Assembly (NCBI RefSeq): GCF_042675645.1
Contig: NZ_JBHTJH010000004.1
Coordinates: 682,001-746,000 of the forward strand
Direction: 5' to 3'
Origin: Sungkyunkwania multivorans
Lineage (GTDB): Bacteria; Bacteroidota; Bacteroidia; Flavobacteriales; Flavobacteriaceae
DNA length: 64,000 nt
Shown: piece after piece, positions 43,649-53,009 of the stretch
Numbering within the stretch: position 1 is the stretch's first letter
Layout of the letters: each line of letters begins with the position of its first letter
Notes under the pieces: model-generated
Database searches by the model: none
What the model was told of the DNA's origin: nothing
Seen by the model: the letters and a program-made list of their open reading frames with translations, nothing else
Program-made: the position numbers and the translations under genes

Positions 43649-44804
43649 GTTTCTGATCCGTCAAGTATTGTGAAGGTGAGGTGTTGGTGAATTTCTTGAA
43701 GACACGATTAAAGGTGGCTTTGCTATTAAAGCCCGAGTCATAGGCGATGGCCAGCAGCGAGAGGTGACCATTCTTGGGGTCTAACATGCTTTCTTTTACT
43801 TCGGCAATACGGTACTTGTTAATGAAATCGTTGAAATTCATTTTAAAGCCGGCATTGATCACCTGTGATAGTTCATTGGTGCCCATTTTTAATGCTTTCG
43901 CTAATTCAGGCAAGGTGATATCGGGATTTAAATAAGGTTTCTCTTCATTGAAGAAGTTGGCTATCTTCTTTTTTTCTCGTGTAAAATCTTGTTCTGGGGT
44001 ATTTTCTACCACCGTATCGGGACTAAAGTTAAAGGTTAGACCGTAGAGTTTTGATAGGTCGGTGAAATAAGCTTTTATCCCCAAATAAACTACGGCGATC
44101 GCCGAGAAAAGATTAACCCACCACCGATCTTTATAATCAAGATCGGTGAAGATCTCTACTATTTGTTGCCCATAGCCATAAGCGATCAGAAAAATATAAA
44201 CGGCTAGAAAATTACGTATCCAATTGAGCTCTACTTTGTAAGTGTTGGAAAAGAACTGCTCGATCTTCTTCTTATAATTATAGAACAATTGAATGGTAAA
44301 GGCAAAATAGAGCAAATAGGAGGTATATTGAATGGCCTCGAATAGCATAGGGAACAATTGCATGTTATATTTCAGATACCATTCGCCATTTTGAACATCG
44401 TCAAATCCAGGTTGTTGCATATCATGAATAAGGATGACCGCATCGAAGATGACCAGCAAAAGGGTAGGAAAGAAATGCCAAAGATGAACTCTTTTGAATT
44501 TAAAGTTTGGTTGCACCAGACTTCTTGTGTAAAAGTAGATCAACGGTCCGATGGTGATACCAAAATTCACCAAATAATAATTGATCTTCGTATTCCTGAA
44601 AGTATCATACCAACCCATAAAACCAACGGTATAGGTCGTTCTATGATAGGCCGTGATGACCAAGAGCAGGACAATAAATAGATCTGCGATATATCGCTCC
44701 TTCAGATATCTTCTAAATAACAAAAATGCAAAGATGAGCCCTTGTATCACCAGTATCAACAAGGGAGTACTGTATATATTAAAATCCGGGAAAGCGAGAA
44801 ACAT
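43635..44804 (-). CDS. AraC-family regulator with membrane-spanning N-terminal half
   Basis: The 389-residue protein has about seven hydrophobic segments in residues 10-250 (for example STPLLILVIQGLIFAFLLF and LVNFGITIGPLIYFYT). A cytoplasmic AraC/XylS DNA-binding domain follows (about 285-389; ITLPELAKALKMGTNELSQV and LLAIAYDSGFNSKATFNRVF). Such membrane AraC proteins are typical of Bacteroidota. Its gene precedes the DoxX operon, with a tandem palindrome between them, so it may control that operon. Confidence 0.9.
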   Translation of the reverse strand: MFLAFPDFNIYSTPLLILVIQGLIFAFLLFRRYLKERYIADLFIVLLLVITAYHRTTYTVGFMGWYDTFRNTKINYYLVNFGITIGPLIYFYTRSLVQPNFKFKRVHLWHFFPTLLLVIFDAVILIHDMQQPGFDDVQNGEWYLKYNMQLFPMLFEAIQYTSYLLYFAFTIQLFYNYKKKIEQFFSNTYKVELNWIRNFLAVYIFLIAYGYGQQIVEIFTDLDYKDRWWVNLFSAIAVVYLGIKAYFTDLSKLYGLTFNFSPDTVVENTPEQDFTREKKKIANFFNEEKPYLNPDITLPELAKALKMGTNELSQVINAGFKMNFNDFINKYRIAEVKESMLDPKNGHLSLLAIAYDSGFNSKATFNRVFKKFTNTSPSQYLTDQKLKTS

Positions 44805-44854
44805 GTAGTTTAGTCGATTTTCGATTTTAAAGATATCAAAAAAATCTTACGCAA

Positions 44855-46909
44855 TTAATAGCGAAGATGCTGTAGCATGGTTTTTTTTAAAGTATCCTTA
44901 TCTATGGGTTTGGAGATAAAATCGTCACAGCCGGCCTTGATCGCCTTTTCTCTGTCTTCAAAATTGGAATAGGCAGTTTGCATGATCACAGGAATCTCGG
45001 GTTTCAGATGCTTAATTCTTTTAGTGGCCTCATAGCCGTTCATAATAGGCATCATAATATCCATGAGTACTAGGTCAATATCTGCATTCTTTTGAAAGAT
45101 ATCGATTGCTTCCTCTCCATTCTTCGCACGGTATATTTTTGTTGAAAGCTCAGGAATCCTTTTTAGGGTAGTGCTTAAAAAGAGAAAGTTGACCTCTCCA
45201 TCCTCGGCAATTAAAATATGACGCTCCTTATGGCTATCCAAAGCGGTTGTTCCATTTTGATGAAGCTCTAGATCATTTTCGATATCAGCGGAAGTTTCCT
45301 CAAAAGGAATGGTGACCGTGAAAGTGGCACCGTATCCTTTTTTGGATTCCACCGAGATACTTCCCCCAAGGAGCTCCGCATTTTCTTTAGCAATGGTAAG
45401 CCCTAACCCCAAGCCACTTTGGGATTGGAATTTTTCATCCTTACGCTTTTTGAATTTTTGAAAGATGAGGCGCTGCTCTTCTTCAGAGATGCCCTTACCT
45501 GTATCACTTACCTCAATCACCAGTCGATACTCTTTGGACAAACGGTAGGTGACGACGATCTCACCTTCGTCCGTATTCTTTATGGCATTATCTAATAAAA
45601 TACTAATGATCTTCCGGACTTTGCTCTTGTCGACAACTATTGGTGCCATATCCATATCGACAAGTTTTAGTTCTACCTCGCTGTCTAATACTTGAAGTTC
45701 ATAGATGGCAACCAGCTCTTGCATCAAATAGTTTATGTTGGTCACTTCGGGCTGAATGCTCACTTGATTTGTGTCCAATCTAGAAATCTCCAAAATGTCA
45801 TCTATGATCCGCATGAGTTGCTTGCTACTATTCTTAATGATCTCGGCATAATGTTCTTTTTCACTCTTGCTTATATCGTCTTGAGCGATGAGGTCGGCAA
45901 AGCCTGTGATTCCATTTAAAGGGGTTCGAATTTCATGGGAAATATTTTGAATGAAAGCGGTCTTAAGTCGGTTTCCATCCTCAGCCTTTTTCTTCGCTAC
46001 CTCTAATTCGTTCGTCTTATTCTTGATACAATACCTCAAATAACGGTTAAATAAGGAGGCTAAGAGGAGCAAACCCAGAATAACGGCTGCCACAGCTGTC
46101 CAAAAACCAGCTTTCTTATAAGTTGGTTTTACAATGGTATAGGACCAATTGTCAAAGATCTCTTTTTTTTCTTCATCACTAATGCTATTCACAGCCTTGT
46201 TGAGAATGCTGCTTAAGACAGTGAGGTCCTTTCTAGAGGCCACGCCAAGCTTGTTCAAATGGTCGATCTCTATAGTGTTCTTTAATTGGTCATATCCCTT
46301 TCTGTTGATAAAGTAATTAGAGATAGCTTTGGTCGAGACATAGGCCTCGACCGTGCCTGAAGCTACCAGTTCAAATCCGTGCTCATCGTTGATCACTGGA
46401 AATAACAGAAGTTGAGGGTATGTTTTTTTTAAGTGCTCAGCGATCGCGTAGCCTTGTATGACTGCTACTTTCTTTCCAAAAAAAGAAGATAGGTCAGTGT
46501 TTTCATTATCTTTCTTAGTGACTAGGACATGAGGTTGCGATACCAAAGGCTCAGTGAAATTCAAGTATTCTTTTCTAGATGCCGTTTTCTCTATTTCTAT
46601 GATCATATCGATCTTCTCTGCCTTCGCCTCATCGAGTATTTCTTGCCAATTGTTATAGAGTACCTTTCTAAATTTGTAATCGAGCCTTTCTTCGATGATA
46701 TTTACAAATCCAATAAAGATACCATCCAGCTGGTCCTGTTCATTGATAAACTGATAAGGTGGATAGGTGGGATTGATGGCCGCGATCAATTCTGGATGTT
46801 CATCGAGCCATAGTCGTTCTTCTGGTGAGAGAATTTCTGGTTTTTGTTCGCACGACAAAAAAAGAAAGACACCAAAAAGAAATGACATCTTTTTAGCAAG
46901 GAGGTTCAT
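44855..46909 (-). CDS. BvgS-like hybrid histidine kinase with periplasmic solute-binding domain
   Basis: The 684-residue protein starts with a lipobox-like signal (LFGVFLFLSCEQK). A family-3 solute-binding (Venus flytrap) domain spans about residues 28-260, and a membrane helix lies near 270-290 (AGFWTAVAAVILGLLLLASL). HisKA (IQNISHEIRTPLNG) and the ATPase domain (VSDTGKGIS, GLGLGLTIA) follow, and a C-terminal receiver has its phospho-Asp in LVLMDIMMP. It probably senses an amino acid or similar small solute in the periplasm. No response regulator is adjacent. The combination of lipobox and later membrane helix is unusual. Confidence 0.9.
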   Translation of the reverse strand: MNLLAKKMSFLFGVFLFLSCEQKPEILSPEERLWLDEHPELIAAINPTYPPYQFINEQDQLDGIFIGFVNIIEERLDYKFRKVLYNNWQEILDEAKAEKIDMIIEIEKTASRKEYLNFTEPLVSQPHVLVTKKDNENTDLSSFFGKKVAVIQGYAIAEHLKKTYPQLLLFPVINDEHGFELVASGTVEAYVSTKAISNYFINRKGYDQLKNTIEIDHLNKLGVASRKDLTVLSSILNKAVNSISDEEKKEIFDNWSYTIVKPTYKKAGFWTAVAAVILGLLLLASLFNRYLRYCIKNKTNELEVAKKKAEDGNRLKTAFIQNISHEIRTPLNGITGFADLIAQDDISKSEKEHYAEIIKNSSKQLMRIIDDILEISRLDTNQVSIQPEVTNINYLMQELVAIYELQVLDSEVELKLVDMDMAPIVVDKSKVRKIISILLDNAIKNTDEGEIVVTYRLSKEYRLVIEVSDTGKGISEEEQRLIFQKFKKRKDEKFQSQSGLGLGLTIAKENAELLGGSISVESKKGYGATFTVTIPFEETSADIENDLELHQNGTTALDSHKERHILIAEDGEVNFLFLSTTLKRIPELSTKIYRAKNGEEAIDIFQKNADIDLVLMDIMMPIMNGYEATKRIKHLKPEIPVIMQTAYSNFEDREKAIKAGCDDFISKPIDKDTLKKTMLQHLRY

Positions 46910-46998
46910 GGTATGTTAGCTAGTCTTGGTACAACAATAAGAGCAATAATTAAAAATGTGGGGATATGAAACCGTAAGATACACCAAAAAGAGCGAAT

Positions 46999-47850
46999 TT
47001 ACCACCAAACTATGAAGAAACGCTCCAGAGTTCCGTCGGGCAATTGGCTCCAGCAAAGCGGAGCGTACCTATTTTGGATGTAGTGATCGATCTTTGGCAA
47101 TACCTCTTCTAAAGTTTGAAAAGGATAGGCTAAAGAGGGGGCGCTTACCCAGTCATATTTCTTGGGGAGATAGAACCTGCATTTTTTATAAAATGGAGCA
47201 TTTAAGTGCTTTTGGTTCAAATAGAAACCCGCAATACATTCTTTATTGATCTCTTCGAATGAACGATGTAGATCCTCTTTTGGAACAAATAATTGCGCTT
47301 TAAAACAAATACTTTGCTCAAAATTCTCTAGTTGAATCGCCTTCGATGCCTTCTTCTCTCTAAAGGTAACAAGATCCAGCCCTTGTAAATGTTGCTGGGT
47401 TTCTGGAGCATAGAGCAGGGGTAATTGCTTCTTTTTGAGTTTGTCCACCTTTTCAATGAGCAGGTCCTTCCGATTAGGACCTATCCAACATTTCAGTTCT
47501 TCATTGGAAAACGTTGGATCGAAGAGATAGAACTTGCAGATCAGTTCTATATGAAGGTTGACCCTTCGCTCTAGATCCTTGATCAAAAAATCCAACTCAC
47601 CGATGGTCGCTTTCTTACGCTTAATTTGAATATTCTTTGCCAAAAGCGAGTATCGCTCGGATCGATCGATATATTCTGAAAAGAAATACTCAACGCGTTG
47701 TCCAAGACGGAGTCTTTCGGGAATTTCAATAGTCTTATTGAGATGAAATGAGGCCTTTGTTTCAAAAGGTGGCACCCCTACGACCCAATCGTCATCAAAT
47801 AGGGAAGGGGTAGCGAGAAAACCTTGATATTGGCGCAGAATATCATTCAT
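46999..47850 (-). CDS. DUF1853 family protein
   Basis: The frame opens at 47904, but the ATG at 47850 overlaps the upstream gene's stop (ATGAATGA) and gives MNDILRQYQGFLATPSLF, 283 residues. The DUF1853 pattern is clear: RLGQRVEYFFSEYIDRSERY, then ATIGELDFLIKDL, NLHIELICKFYL and WIGPNRKDLL. The ELDFLIxD and ELICKFYL blocks resemble a PD-(D/E)xK nuclease-like core, but no function is established. It is translationally coupled to the dioxygenase gene. Confidence 0.85.
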   Translation of the reverse strand: MNDILRQYQGFLATPSLFDDDWVVGVPPFETKASFHLNKTIEIPERLRLGQRVEYFFSEYIDRSERYSLLAKNIQIKRKKATIGELDFLIKDLERRVNLHIELICKFYLFDPTFSNEELKCWIGPNRKDLLIEKVDKLKKKQLPLLYAPETQQHLQGLDLVTFREKKASKAIQLENFEQSICFKAQLFVPKEDLHRSFEEINKECIAGFYLNQKHLNAPFYKKCRFYLPKKYDWVSAPSLAYPFQTLEEVLPKIDHYIQNRYAPLCWSQLPDGTLERFFIVWW

Positions 47851-48472
47851 AGTTTGGGATATTCTTTCCCAAGATAATATCTCTCTCCACAATTTGAATA
47901 CCATTCTCGGTCCTCGGAGTCATGATACCCGACCCTCCTCTGGGATTTGCAATATTGTTGTTTTCAGTACTCAGATAAGGGTCATCATCAAACCGGTAAT
48001 CTGCGATATAGTAGGCATTCTTGTCGGGTTCTTTTATCGTGGCATGAATGTGCTGTGGAATGCGGGTATTGGGATAAGAAGCTGGTCGAAAGGTATAAAA
48101 AGTGTATTTACCGTCGGCACCGGTCTTTACCCAACCGCGGATATACCCATGGCGTTTGGCCCAACCTTGTTCATCACCTTTCTTGGGATATATTCCTTTA
48201 TTATCGGTTTGGTAGATATAAATGATCACGTCTTTTGCGGGCGTTCTCCCATCTTTTTGATACACCCTACCAACAATCTTCAATTTAGAATCATTGACAG
48301 CAAAATCAGGTAAGGTATCGATGGATTTCAACGTCTGGTCACCATATTCAAAAAGTGCCTTGCAGCCTTCACACGGGCCACCGACATTGATCTTTTGTTC
48401 AAAGTCCTTAGTTTGAGATTGACATGAGCAACACAAGCAGATGGCCATAAGTATGTTCCAGACATATTTCAT
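47843..48472 (-). CDS. Intradiol ring-cleavage dioxygenase-like lipoprotein
   Basis: The 209-residue protein has a lipobox (AICLCCSCQSQ), so it is likely anchored in the envelope. The intradiol dioxygenase/transthyretin-like fold shows VIIYIYQTDNKGIYP, RGWVKTGADGKYTFYTFRP and RIPQHIHATI. The iron ligands in family members are two Tyr and two His. Tyr in GIYP and the His pair in QHIH are visible. Exported relatives are common in Bacteroidota and their substrates are unknown. Confidence 0.87.
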   Translation of the reverse strand: MKYVWNILMAICLCCSCQSQTKDFEQKINVGGPCEGCKALFEYGDQTLKSIDTLPDFAVNDSKLKIVGRVYQKDGRTPAKDVIIYIYQTDNKGIYPKKGDEQGWAKRHGYIRGWVKTGADGKYTFYTFRPASYPNTRIPQHIHATIKEPDKNAYYIADYRFDDDPYLSTENNNIANPRGGSGIMTPRTENGIQIVERDIILGKNIPNYE

Positions 48473-48502
48473 TATTACTAAAGGTATATGTTAGCGTACG
48501 AA

Positions 48503-48970
48503 TCACCTCGTATTTTGTTCAAACTTTAACAGTAAGTGATTGACTTGTGCCTGAAGCTTTTTTTTGAAGAATGGGGTCCAGCCTATTAAAAGGCCGGTGG
48601 GCCCCATCGCTTGTCTGGCCCATCGGTAAAGATCGAAGCTGTCTATATGTTCTATGATCTTTCCATCTTTGAATTTGAACTCGGCATGGATAATATTATG
48701 CACCTTCCGACCCGTCTTGCTAAAAGTATAGAACGCTTCCCAAGTGGCCTTGCCAGCGTTCTGATCGGCTTCAATACGCGAGACTCGGACCTTAAAGTCT
48801 TTACCTTGCTGACTCTCGCAGAGCATTCGCCACATGTTTTTGGCATGCTCCCCATTCAATTCTCCAAAGGCAGGGTCTTCAAATCGTATATCGGGATGGT
48901 AATTAGCAACCATCTTTTCTGCATCCAATTGCGTAAAAGCGTCGTAGAATTGTTCAATTGTTTGTTTCAT
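48503..48970 (-). CDS. NTF2-like (SnoaL) family protein
   Basis: The 155-residue protein has the NTF2-like pattern: an N-terminal helix (IEQFYDAFTQLDAEKMVANY), then HPDIRFEDPAF, HAEFKFKDGKIIEHIDSFDL. No signal peptide is present. The fold serves as small-molecule isomerases, hydratases or binding proteins; the role here is unknown. It overlaps the SGNH hydrolase gene by 17 nt, so the two are co-translated. Confidence 0.85.
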   Translation of the reverse strand: MKQTIEQFYDAFTQLDAEKMVANYHPDIRFEDPAFGELNGEHAKNMWRMLCESQQGKDFKVRVSRIEADQNAGKATWEAFYTFSKTGRKVHNIIHAEFKFKDGKIIEHIDSFDLYRWARQAMGPTGLLIGWTPFFKKKLQAQVNHLLLKFEQNTR

Positions 48971-49772
48971 GTAATTCTTGGATTAGGTCTTTTTCGGATC
49001 TGGTCATCGATTCCTTATTTGCCAAGATGAAGTTGGCCATATCTCCGCCCCAAGTCTGATAGGTCAACTTTGACGGATGAACACCATCGCTAAAGAATGC
49101 CGCGGGTTCAGCTTTGATATCGAGTCGGTCGATCCAATCTTCCAAGGTGATCTTATTGGTATAATAGAAGACCCCATCATAATCAGATACCAACTCAGCC
49201 AATTCTTTTCCGAGTATCTCCACTAGGTTGCCCAAGGTAAACTTGATGATTGGAGTAAATGCGGGAAACGCTTTGATGGGCGGCATATTTGTAAAAAAGA
49301 TAGGGGTGTCGGTAAATTTAACTTTGATCGCCGCTATCAATTCTCCAATGTGTCGTTTCCATCTCATTGGGGTATTTAATTCAAAGGCATCGTTACCACC
49401 GAGGCCGATCACGATGAGATCAACTCTTTTCTCTTTTATCTGAGGAATGATCGTTTCTGTAACTTTTTTTGTATTGTGTCCACTTCTTGCATACACCTTC
49501 CACTTGACGGTCGTCGCTAGTTTTTCTGACAACACCTTTGCCAAGGTGCCAGTAAAGCCTTCATCGTGTGTCTTTACACCAACACCAGCTATCGTACTTT
49601 CGCCAATGGTCAAAAGTTGTAATGATTCTTGAGTATTCTTGAGCACAACGCCTTCGACACCTTGGGCTTCGGGTAATTTAGGGATACGCGCTTTGATGCG
49701 CTTCCCTTGAAAGTACATGATGGGTAATAAGGGAATTGAGAATAGCGTACCAAAGAGATACTTGAAATTCAT
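48954..49772 (-). CDS. SGNH/GDSL-family hydrolase
   Basis: The 272-residue protein has an N-terminal hydrophobic segment (YLFGTLFSIPLLPIMYF) and the SGNH blocks in order: block I TIGESTIAGVGV (nucleophile Ser), block III VIGLGGNDAF and block V DGVHPSKLTYQ (Asp and His). It is probably an esterase or acyl-hydrolase at the membrane. It overlaps the NTF2-like gene downstream by 17 nt. Confidence 0.88.
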   Translation of the reverse strand: MNFKYLFGTLFSIPLLPIMYFQGKRIKARIPKLPEAQGVEGVVLKNTQESLQLLTIGESTIAGVGVKTHDEGFTGTLAKVLSEKLATTVKWKVYARSGHNTKKVTETIIPQIKEKRVDLIVIGLGGNDAFELNTPMRWKRHIGELIAAIKVKFTDTPIFFTNMPPIKAFPAFTPIIKFTLGNLVEILGKELAELVSDYDGVFYYTNKITLEDWIDRLDIKAEPAAFFSDGVHPSKLTYQTWGGDMANFILANKESMTRSEKDLIQELHETNN

Positions 49773-49799
49773 TTGATAAAAGACTTAGATTTGGCCACA

Positions 49800-51230
49800 T
49801 TAATTACTTCCAATTGGCGGCGGACCTTCTGGTATCATGGGTTCGTATTTGGTGTCTCCCTTTCGTTCCTTATATTCCTTCTTTACTTTCTGCACCAATT
49901 TTGGACCCTCAAAAAGATCGACCATGGTCATGGCCATTGCCTTGCTAGCATAGATCATTCCCTTGTGACCAATGGACATACCTCCACAGGCCACCACAGC
50001 CCATGAATGCCAAGGCGTGTCTTTCGGAGCAGTGGTCACTCCAAGGTTGATATTGGCAACATTCCAACTAACATCTCCCACGTCGGTAGAGCCGCCTCCT
50101 GGATGCTCTTTGGTCGCTTCGAGCGGGGTGATACTGCTGTCCATACCTACTTGCGGTTTCCCCGTCACTTCTTGTATCTTTTGGCCGAATGCCGTTTCTT
50201 CTGCAGTATATTCGATGGGACCCAACAACTCAAGGTTTTGCTGCATTATTTCACCGCCTGTTCGGTTGACCAGCACCTCGTAAATTCCTGATATCAAAGA
50301 AATCTTATAATCCACATTCGCCATGATCGCGGCACCTTCAGCCATCGCCTTGACGCGTTCATACACTGGTGTCATTCCTTCTCGTTTGGTGTCACGCACA
50401 CGGACCCATAGTCTGGAGTAATCTGGGACCACATTCACTACTTGTCCACCATCTTGAATATGATAATGAATACGCACCGTGGGTTTCACATGTTCTCGAT
50501 AATAATTGATACCAGTGGTATAGAGCTCTAATGCGTCCGAAGCACTGCGGCCGTTCCACGGATCGGCAGAAGCGTGCGCTGCCTGGCCAAAGAATTCTAC
50601 CTTAAAATCGATCAACGCCAAGGAACTTTGCACATCTGCTTTTGTTGTCGCAGATGGATGCCAACTGATATTTACATCCACGTCATCCCAAAGGCCGTCG
50701 GCGACCATCCAGATCTTCCCAAAGAACTTCTCTTCGGCCGGAGTACCAAAGAATTTTACCGTACCCTTTATTTTGCCAGCTGCTATTAATTCTTTGATGG
50801 CGATGGCCGCACCCAAACTCCCAGCTCCAAAAAGGTTATGGCCACATCCATGGCCGTTTGCCCCGTCGTTCAACGCCTCTTTTGTAGGTTGCGCCTTTTG
50901 AGAGATCCCAGGAAGCGCATCAAATTCACCTAAGACACTGATCACAGGTTTACCCGAACCATAAGATGCTACGAAGGCTGTTGGCATCCCTGCAACACCG
51001 CGTTCTACTTGAAAGCCATTTTTCTCGGCATAGTTGGCAAGGATCTCTGAAGATCTTGATTCCTGAAAGGCTTCCTCGGCCAAACCCCAGATCTCGTCGC
51101 TGATCTTTATAAGCTCGGTTTTGTGCTTCTCTACCGAAGCGATGATCGCCTTTTTGTTTTTTGAGAGTTTTTGTGCATTCAGCGCTCCTGTAGTACATAC
51201 GAGGAACGCTAAAACTATAATATGTTTCAT
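49800..51230 (-). CDS. Secreted M20-family amidohydrolase/peptidase
   Basis: The frame opens at 51293, but the ATG at 51230 gives a signal peptide (IIVLAFLVCTTGALNAQ), for 476 residues. M20D motifs are present: GEFDALPGI, HGCGHNLFGAGS, PAEEKFFGK and HASADPWNG. The family includes aminobenzoyl-glutamate and N-acyl-amino-acid hydrolases. The C-terminal extension (DTKYEPMIPEGPPP) has been seen in Bacteroidota relatives. Substrate not assigned. Confidence 0.9.
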   Translation of the reverse strand: MKHIIVLAFLVCTTGALNAQKLSKNKKAIIASVEKHKTELIKISDEIWGLAEEAFQESRSSEILANYAEKNGFQVERGVAGMPTAFVASYGSGKPVISVLGEFDALPGISQKAQPTKEALNDGANGHGCGHNLFGAGSLGAAIAIKELIAAGKIKGTVKFFGTPAEEKFFGKIWMVADGLWDDVDVNISWHPSATTKADVQSSLALIDFKVEFFGQAAHASADPWNGRSASDALELYTTGINYYREHVKPTVRIHYHIQDGGQVVNVVPDYSRLWVRVRDTKREGMTPVYERVKAMAEGAAIMANVDYKISLISGIYEVLVNRTGGEIMQQNLELLGPIEYTAEETAFGQKIQEVTGKPQVGMDSSITPLEATKEHPGGGSTDVGDVSWNVANINLGVTTAPKDTPWHSWAVVACGGMSIGHKGMIYASKAMAMTMVDLFEGPKLVQKVKKEYKERKGDTKYEPMIPEGPPPIGSN

Positions 51231-51289
51231 GCTGATGGTTTGGTTAATGAGTTCGATAATTAATTTTTCTTGAAGATACGAAAAGACGA

Positions 51290-51871
51290 TCAATTAAGGA
51301 GTTCGTGGATACTTGCATATTGCAAGAGCATGATGGTTTTGGCATCTTTTATCTCACCCGTATTCATCATTTCAACAGCCTTGCTGAAAGGCAATTCCAA
51401 CACGGCGATATTCTCATGTTCGTGCGCCACACCACCACCATCACTTACTTTCATTTCATCGGTATAAGCTCCTATAAAGAAATGTAGGATCTCTGTCACC
51501 GATCCTGGCGACATATATGATTCAAAGACCTTTTTTACTTCTTCGATCCTAAAGCCTGTTTCTTCTTCGGTCTCTCGCTTGATACATGTCACCGGATCGT
51601 CCTCGTCCAGCAGGCCAGCACAGGCTTCGATCATCATGCCATCGGCGTTGCCATTGACATAGGTGGGCATTCGAAATTGTTTGGTGAGGATGACTGTCCC
51701 TTTTTTCTTATTGTAGAGTAATATGGTTGCACCATTTCCTCGGTCGTATGCCTCGCGCTGCTGAGTTTCCCAGGTACCATCATCCTTTTTATAATCAAAG
51801 GTATACTTGTTAAGTACGTACCAATTATCCGATAGCACTTCTTTCTTGATATTTTTAATGTTGAGATCCAT
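51290..51871 (-). CDS. nudK: NUDIX hydrolase, NudK-like
   Basis: The 193-residue protein has a Nudix box (GLLDEDDPVTCIKRETEEET) that is one residue shorter before the REx(2)EE core than the general consensus. That shortened form I associate with NudK, the GDP-mannose pyrophosphatase. The preceding MIEACA and NGNADGMM pattern also fits. ADP-ribose pyrophosphatase is the alternative. The symbol is used with moderate confidence. The small-membrane-protein gene ends 5 nt upstream. Confidence 0.82.
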   Translation of the reverse strand: MDLNIKNIKKEVLSDNWYVLNKYTFDYKKDDGTWETQQREAYDRGNGATILLYNKKKGTVILTKQFRMPTYVNGNADGMMIEACAGLLDEDDPVTCIKRETEEETGFRIEEVKKVFESYMSPGSVTEILHFFIGAYTDEMKVSDGGGVAHEHENIAVLELPFSKAVEMMNTGEIKDAKTIMLLQYASIHELLN

Positions 51872-51876
51872 AGAAT

Positions 51877-52227
51877 TTATTTAGAGACCCTTTCAATAAA
51901 TTCGTCCATACGACTCAATAATCGCCACCATTCCGAGCCATCATCGCGAAACACGCGAATGGCGCCAGCTCGCACTAAGATCTTTCGCAGTTCATCGTCT
52001 TCGAAACCCCCCAGATGGTTTTTTAGGGTTTCAAACGAGCGATCGGTAAAACTTTTATGACTTAAGAAATGCTTGGCTGTATCCTCTGCCATGAATTCGG
52101 TTTTGTTTTCTTGCCTCATAAGTGACAATTCTTGTTTAAAGCGTTGCCGTTGTAGAAAATAGGAGAGGAGTCCACCGATTATTGCACCTAAGAGTGCTGA
52201 TAGAGCAGAAATAATGCTATCGTCCAT
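51877..52227 (-). CDS. Small membrane-anchored protein, unknown
   Basis: The 116-residue protein has one N-terminal membrane helix (ISALSALLGAIIGGLLSYFL), then a basic and helical cytoplasmic part that ends FRDDGSEWWRLLSRMDEFIE. I do not recognise a family. It lies 5 nt upstream of the NUDIX gene on the same strand and is probably co-transcribed with it. Confidence 0.7.
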   Translation of the reverse strand: MDDSIISALSALLGAIIGGLLSYFLQRQRFKQELSLMRQENKTEFMAEDTAKHFLSHKSFTDRSFETLKNHLGGFEDDELRKILVRAGAIRVFRDDGSEWWRLLSRMDEFIERVSK

Positions 52228-52295
52228 GGTCGATCGTTTTTGGTTGGTCTAAAATGTATTTGATAAAGATAAAAAATGAAAGGATGCGTTTTCAA

Positions 52296-52712
52296 TTAAT
52301 CTCCATTGATGACTTTTTCCCAGACGTTATTGGCATTGAGCTTAAAAGATCCGAGATGATCAAAGTTGCATTCTGCTGGAGCGATCATCGACAAGAAGAC
52401 ATGCTCTTTCCCCTGATAGAGATGATATGTTTCTCCCAAAACGGGTTCAAAGTTAAAATGTGCATTGAAGATGAGATTGTTATACTCGAACTCGCCCATC
52501 AATTCTTCGTAGGCCTTTTTCAATTCTGAATATCTTGATTCAAAAAGATGGTTGGCCTTGGTGACATGATAGTTCTTCCAAGAAGAGATGTCCTCGATTT
52601 GAATGGCGGGGGCACCAACATTACTTGCATAGGGAAGAATGTTAGCCTCGTACCGTTCTGTTTCTTCGTTAAAAACTACATTATCAGGTTTCTTAGTTTT
52701 TTTATCAGTCAT
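52296..52712 (-). CDS. DUF2452 family protein
   Basis: The 138-residue protein matches DUF2452 as I know it from flavobacteria: KKPDNVVFNEETERYEANIL, PYASNVGAPAI and FEPVLGETYHLY...FLSMIAP. It is cytosolic and of unknown function. It starts 9 nt after the DUF2805 gene at the end of the photolyase operon, so it is probably part of that transcript. Confidence 0.85.
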   Translation of the reverse strand: MTDKKTKKPDNVVFNEETERYEANILPYASNVGAPAIQIEDISSWKNYHVTKANHLFESRYSELKKAYEELMGEFEYNNLIFNAHFNFEPVLGETYHLYQGKEHVFLSMIAPAECNFDHLGSFKLNANNVWEKVINGD

Positions 52713-52721
52713 AGGGCAAAT

Positions 52722-53009
52722 TTAGCGTTTAGAGATCTTATTTCCAGAAATATGACGTTGGCGTGAACATTTAAAGCGTTTTATATCGCCCATTTTGGCG
52801 CGATGTTTTGTTTTTCGACCTTGCACGCGCGCACGCCACATCCTAAAGCTGCTGGGCTTCATCTCTCTTCGCATCAGATCGATCACCTGCTGTTCTTTCA
52901 ATCCAAATTGTAATAGGATCGCATCGAAGGGCGTGCGGTCTTCCCATGCCATCTCGATGACCCTATCGATCGCTCTCTCATTTAATTCTATATCCAATTT
53001 CTTACGCAT
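52722..53009 (-). CDS. DUF2805 / TIGR03643 family protein
   Basis: The 95-residue basic protein has the pattern RVIEMAWEDRTPFDAILLQF, then GLKEQQVIDLMRREMKPSSF and MWRARVQGRKTKH. I recall this small family as a frequent neighbour of photolyase and cryptochrome genes. It looks like a helix-turn-helix-type nucleic acid-binding protein, but no function is shown. The upstream cryptochrome gene ends at 53010, immediately adjacent. Confidence 0.87.
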   Translation of the reverse strand: MRKKLDIELNERAIDRVIEMAWEDRTPFDAILLQFGLKEQQVIDLMRREMKPSSFRMWRARVQGRKTKHRAKMGDIKRFKCSRQRHISGNKISKR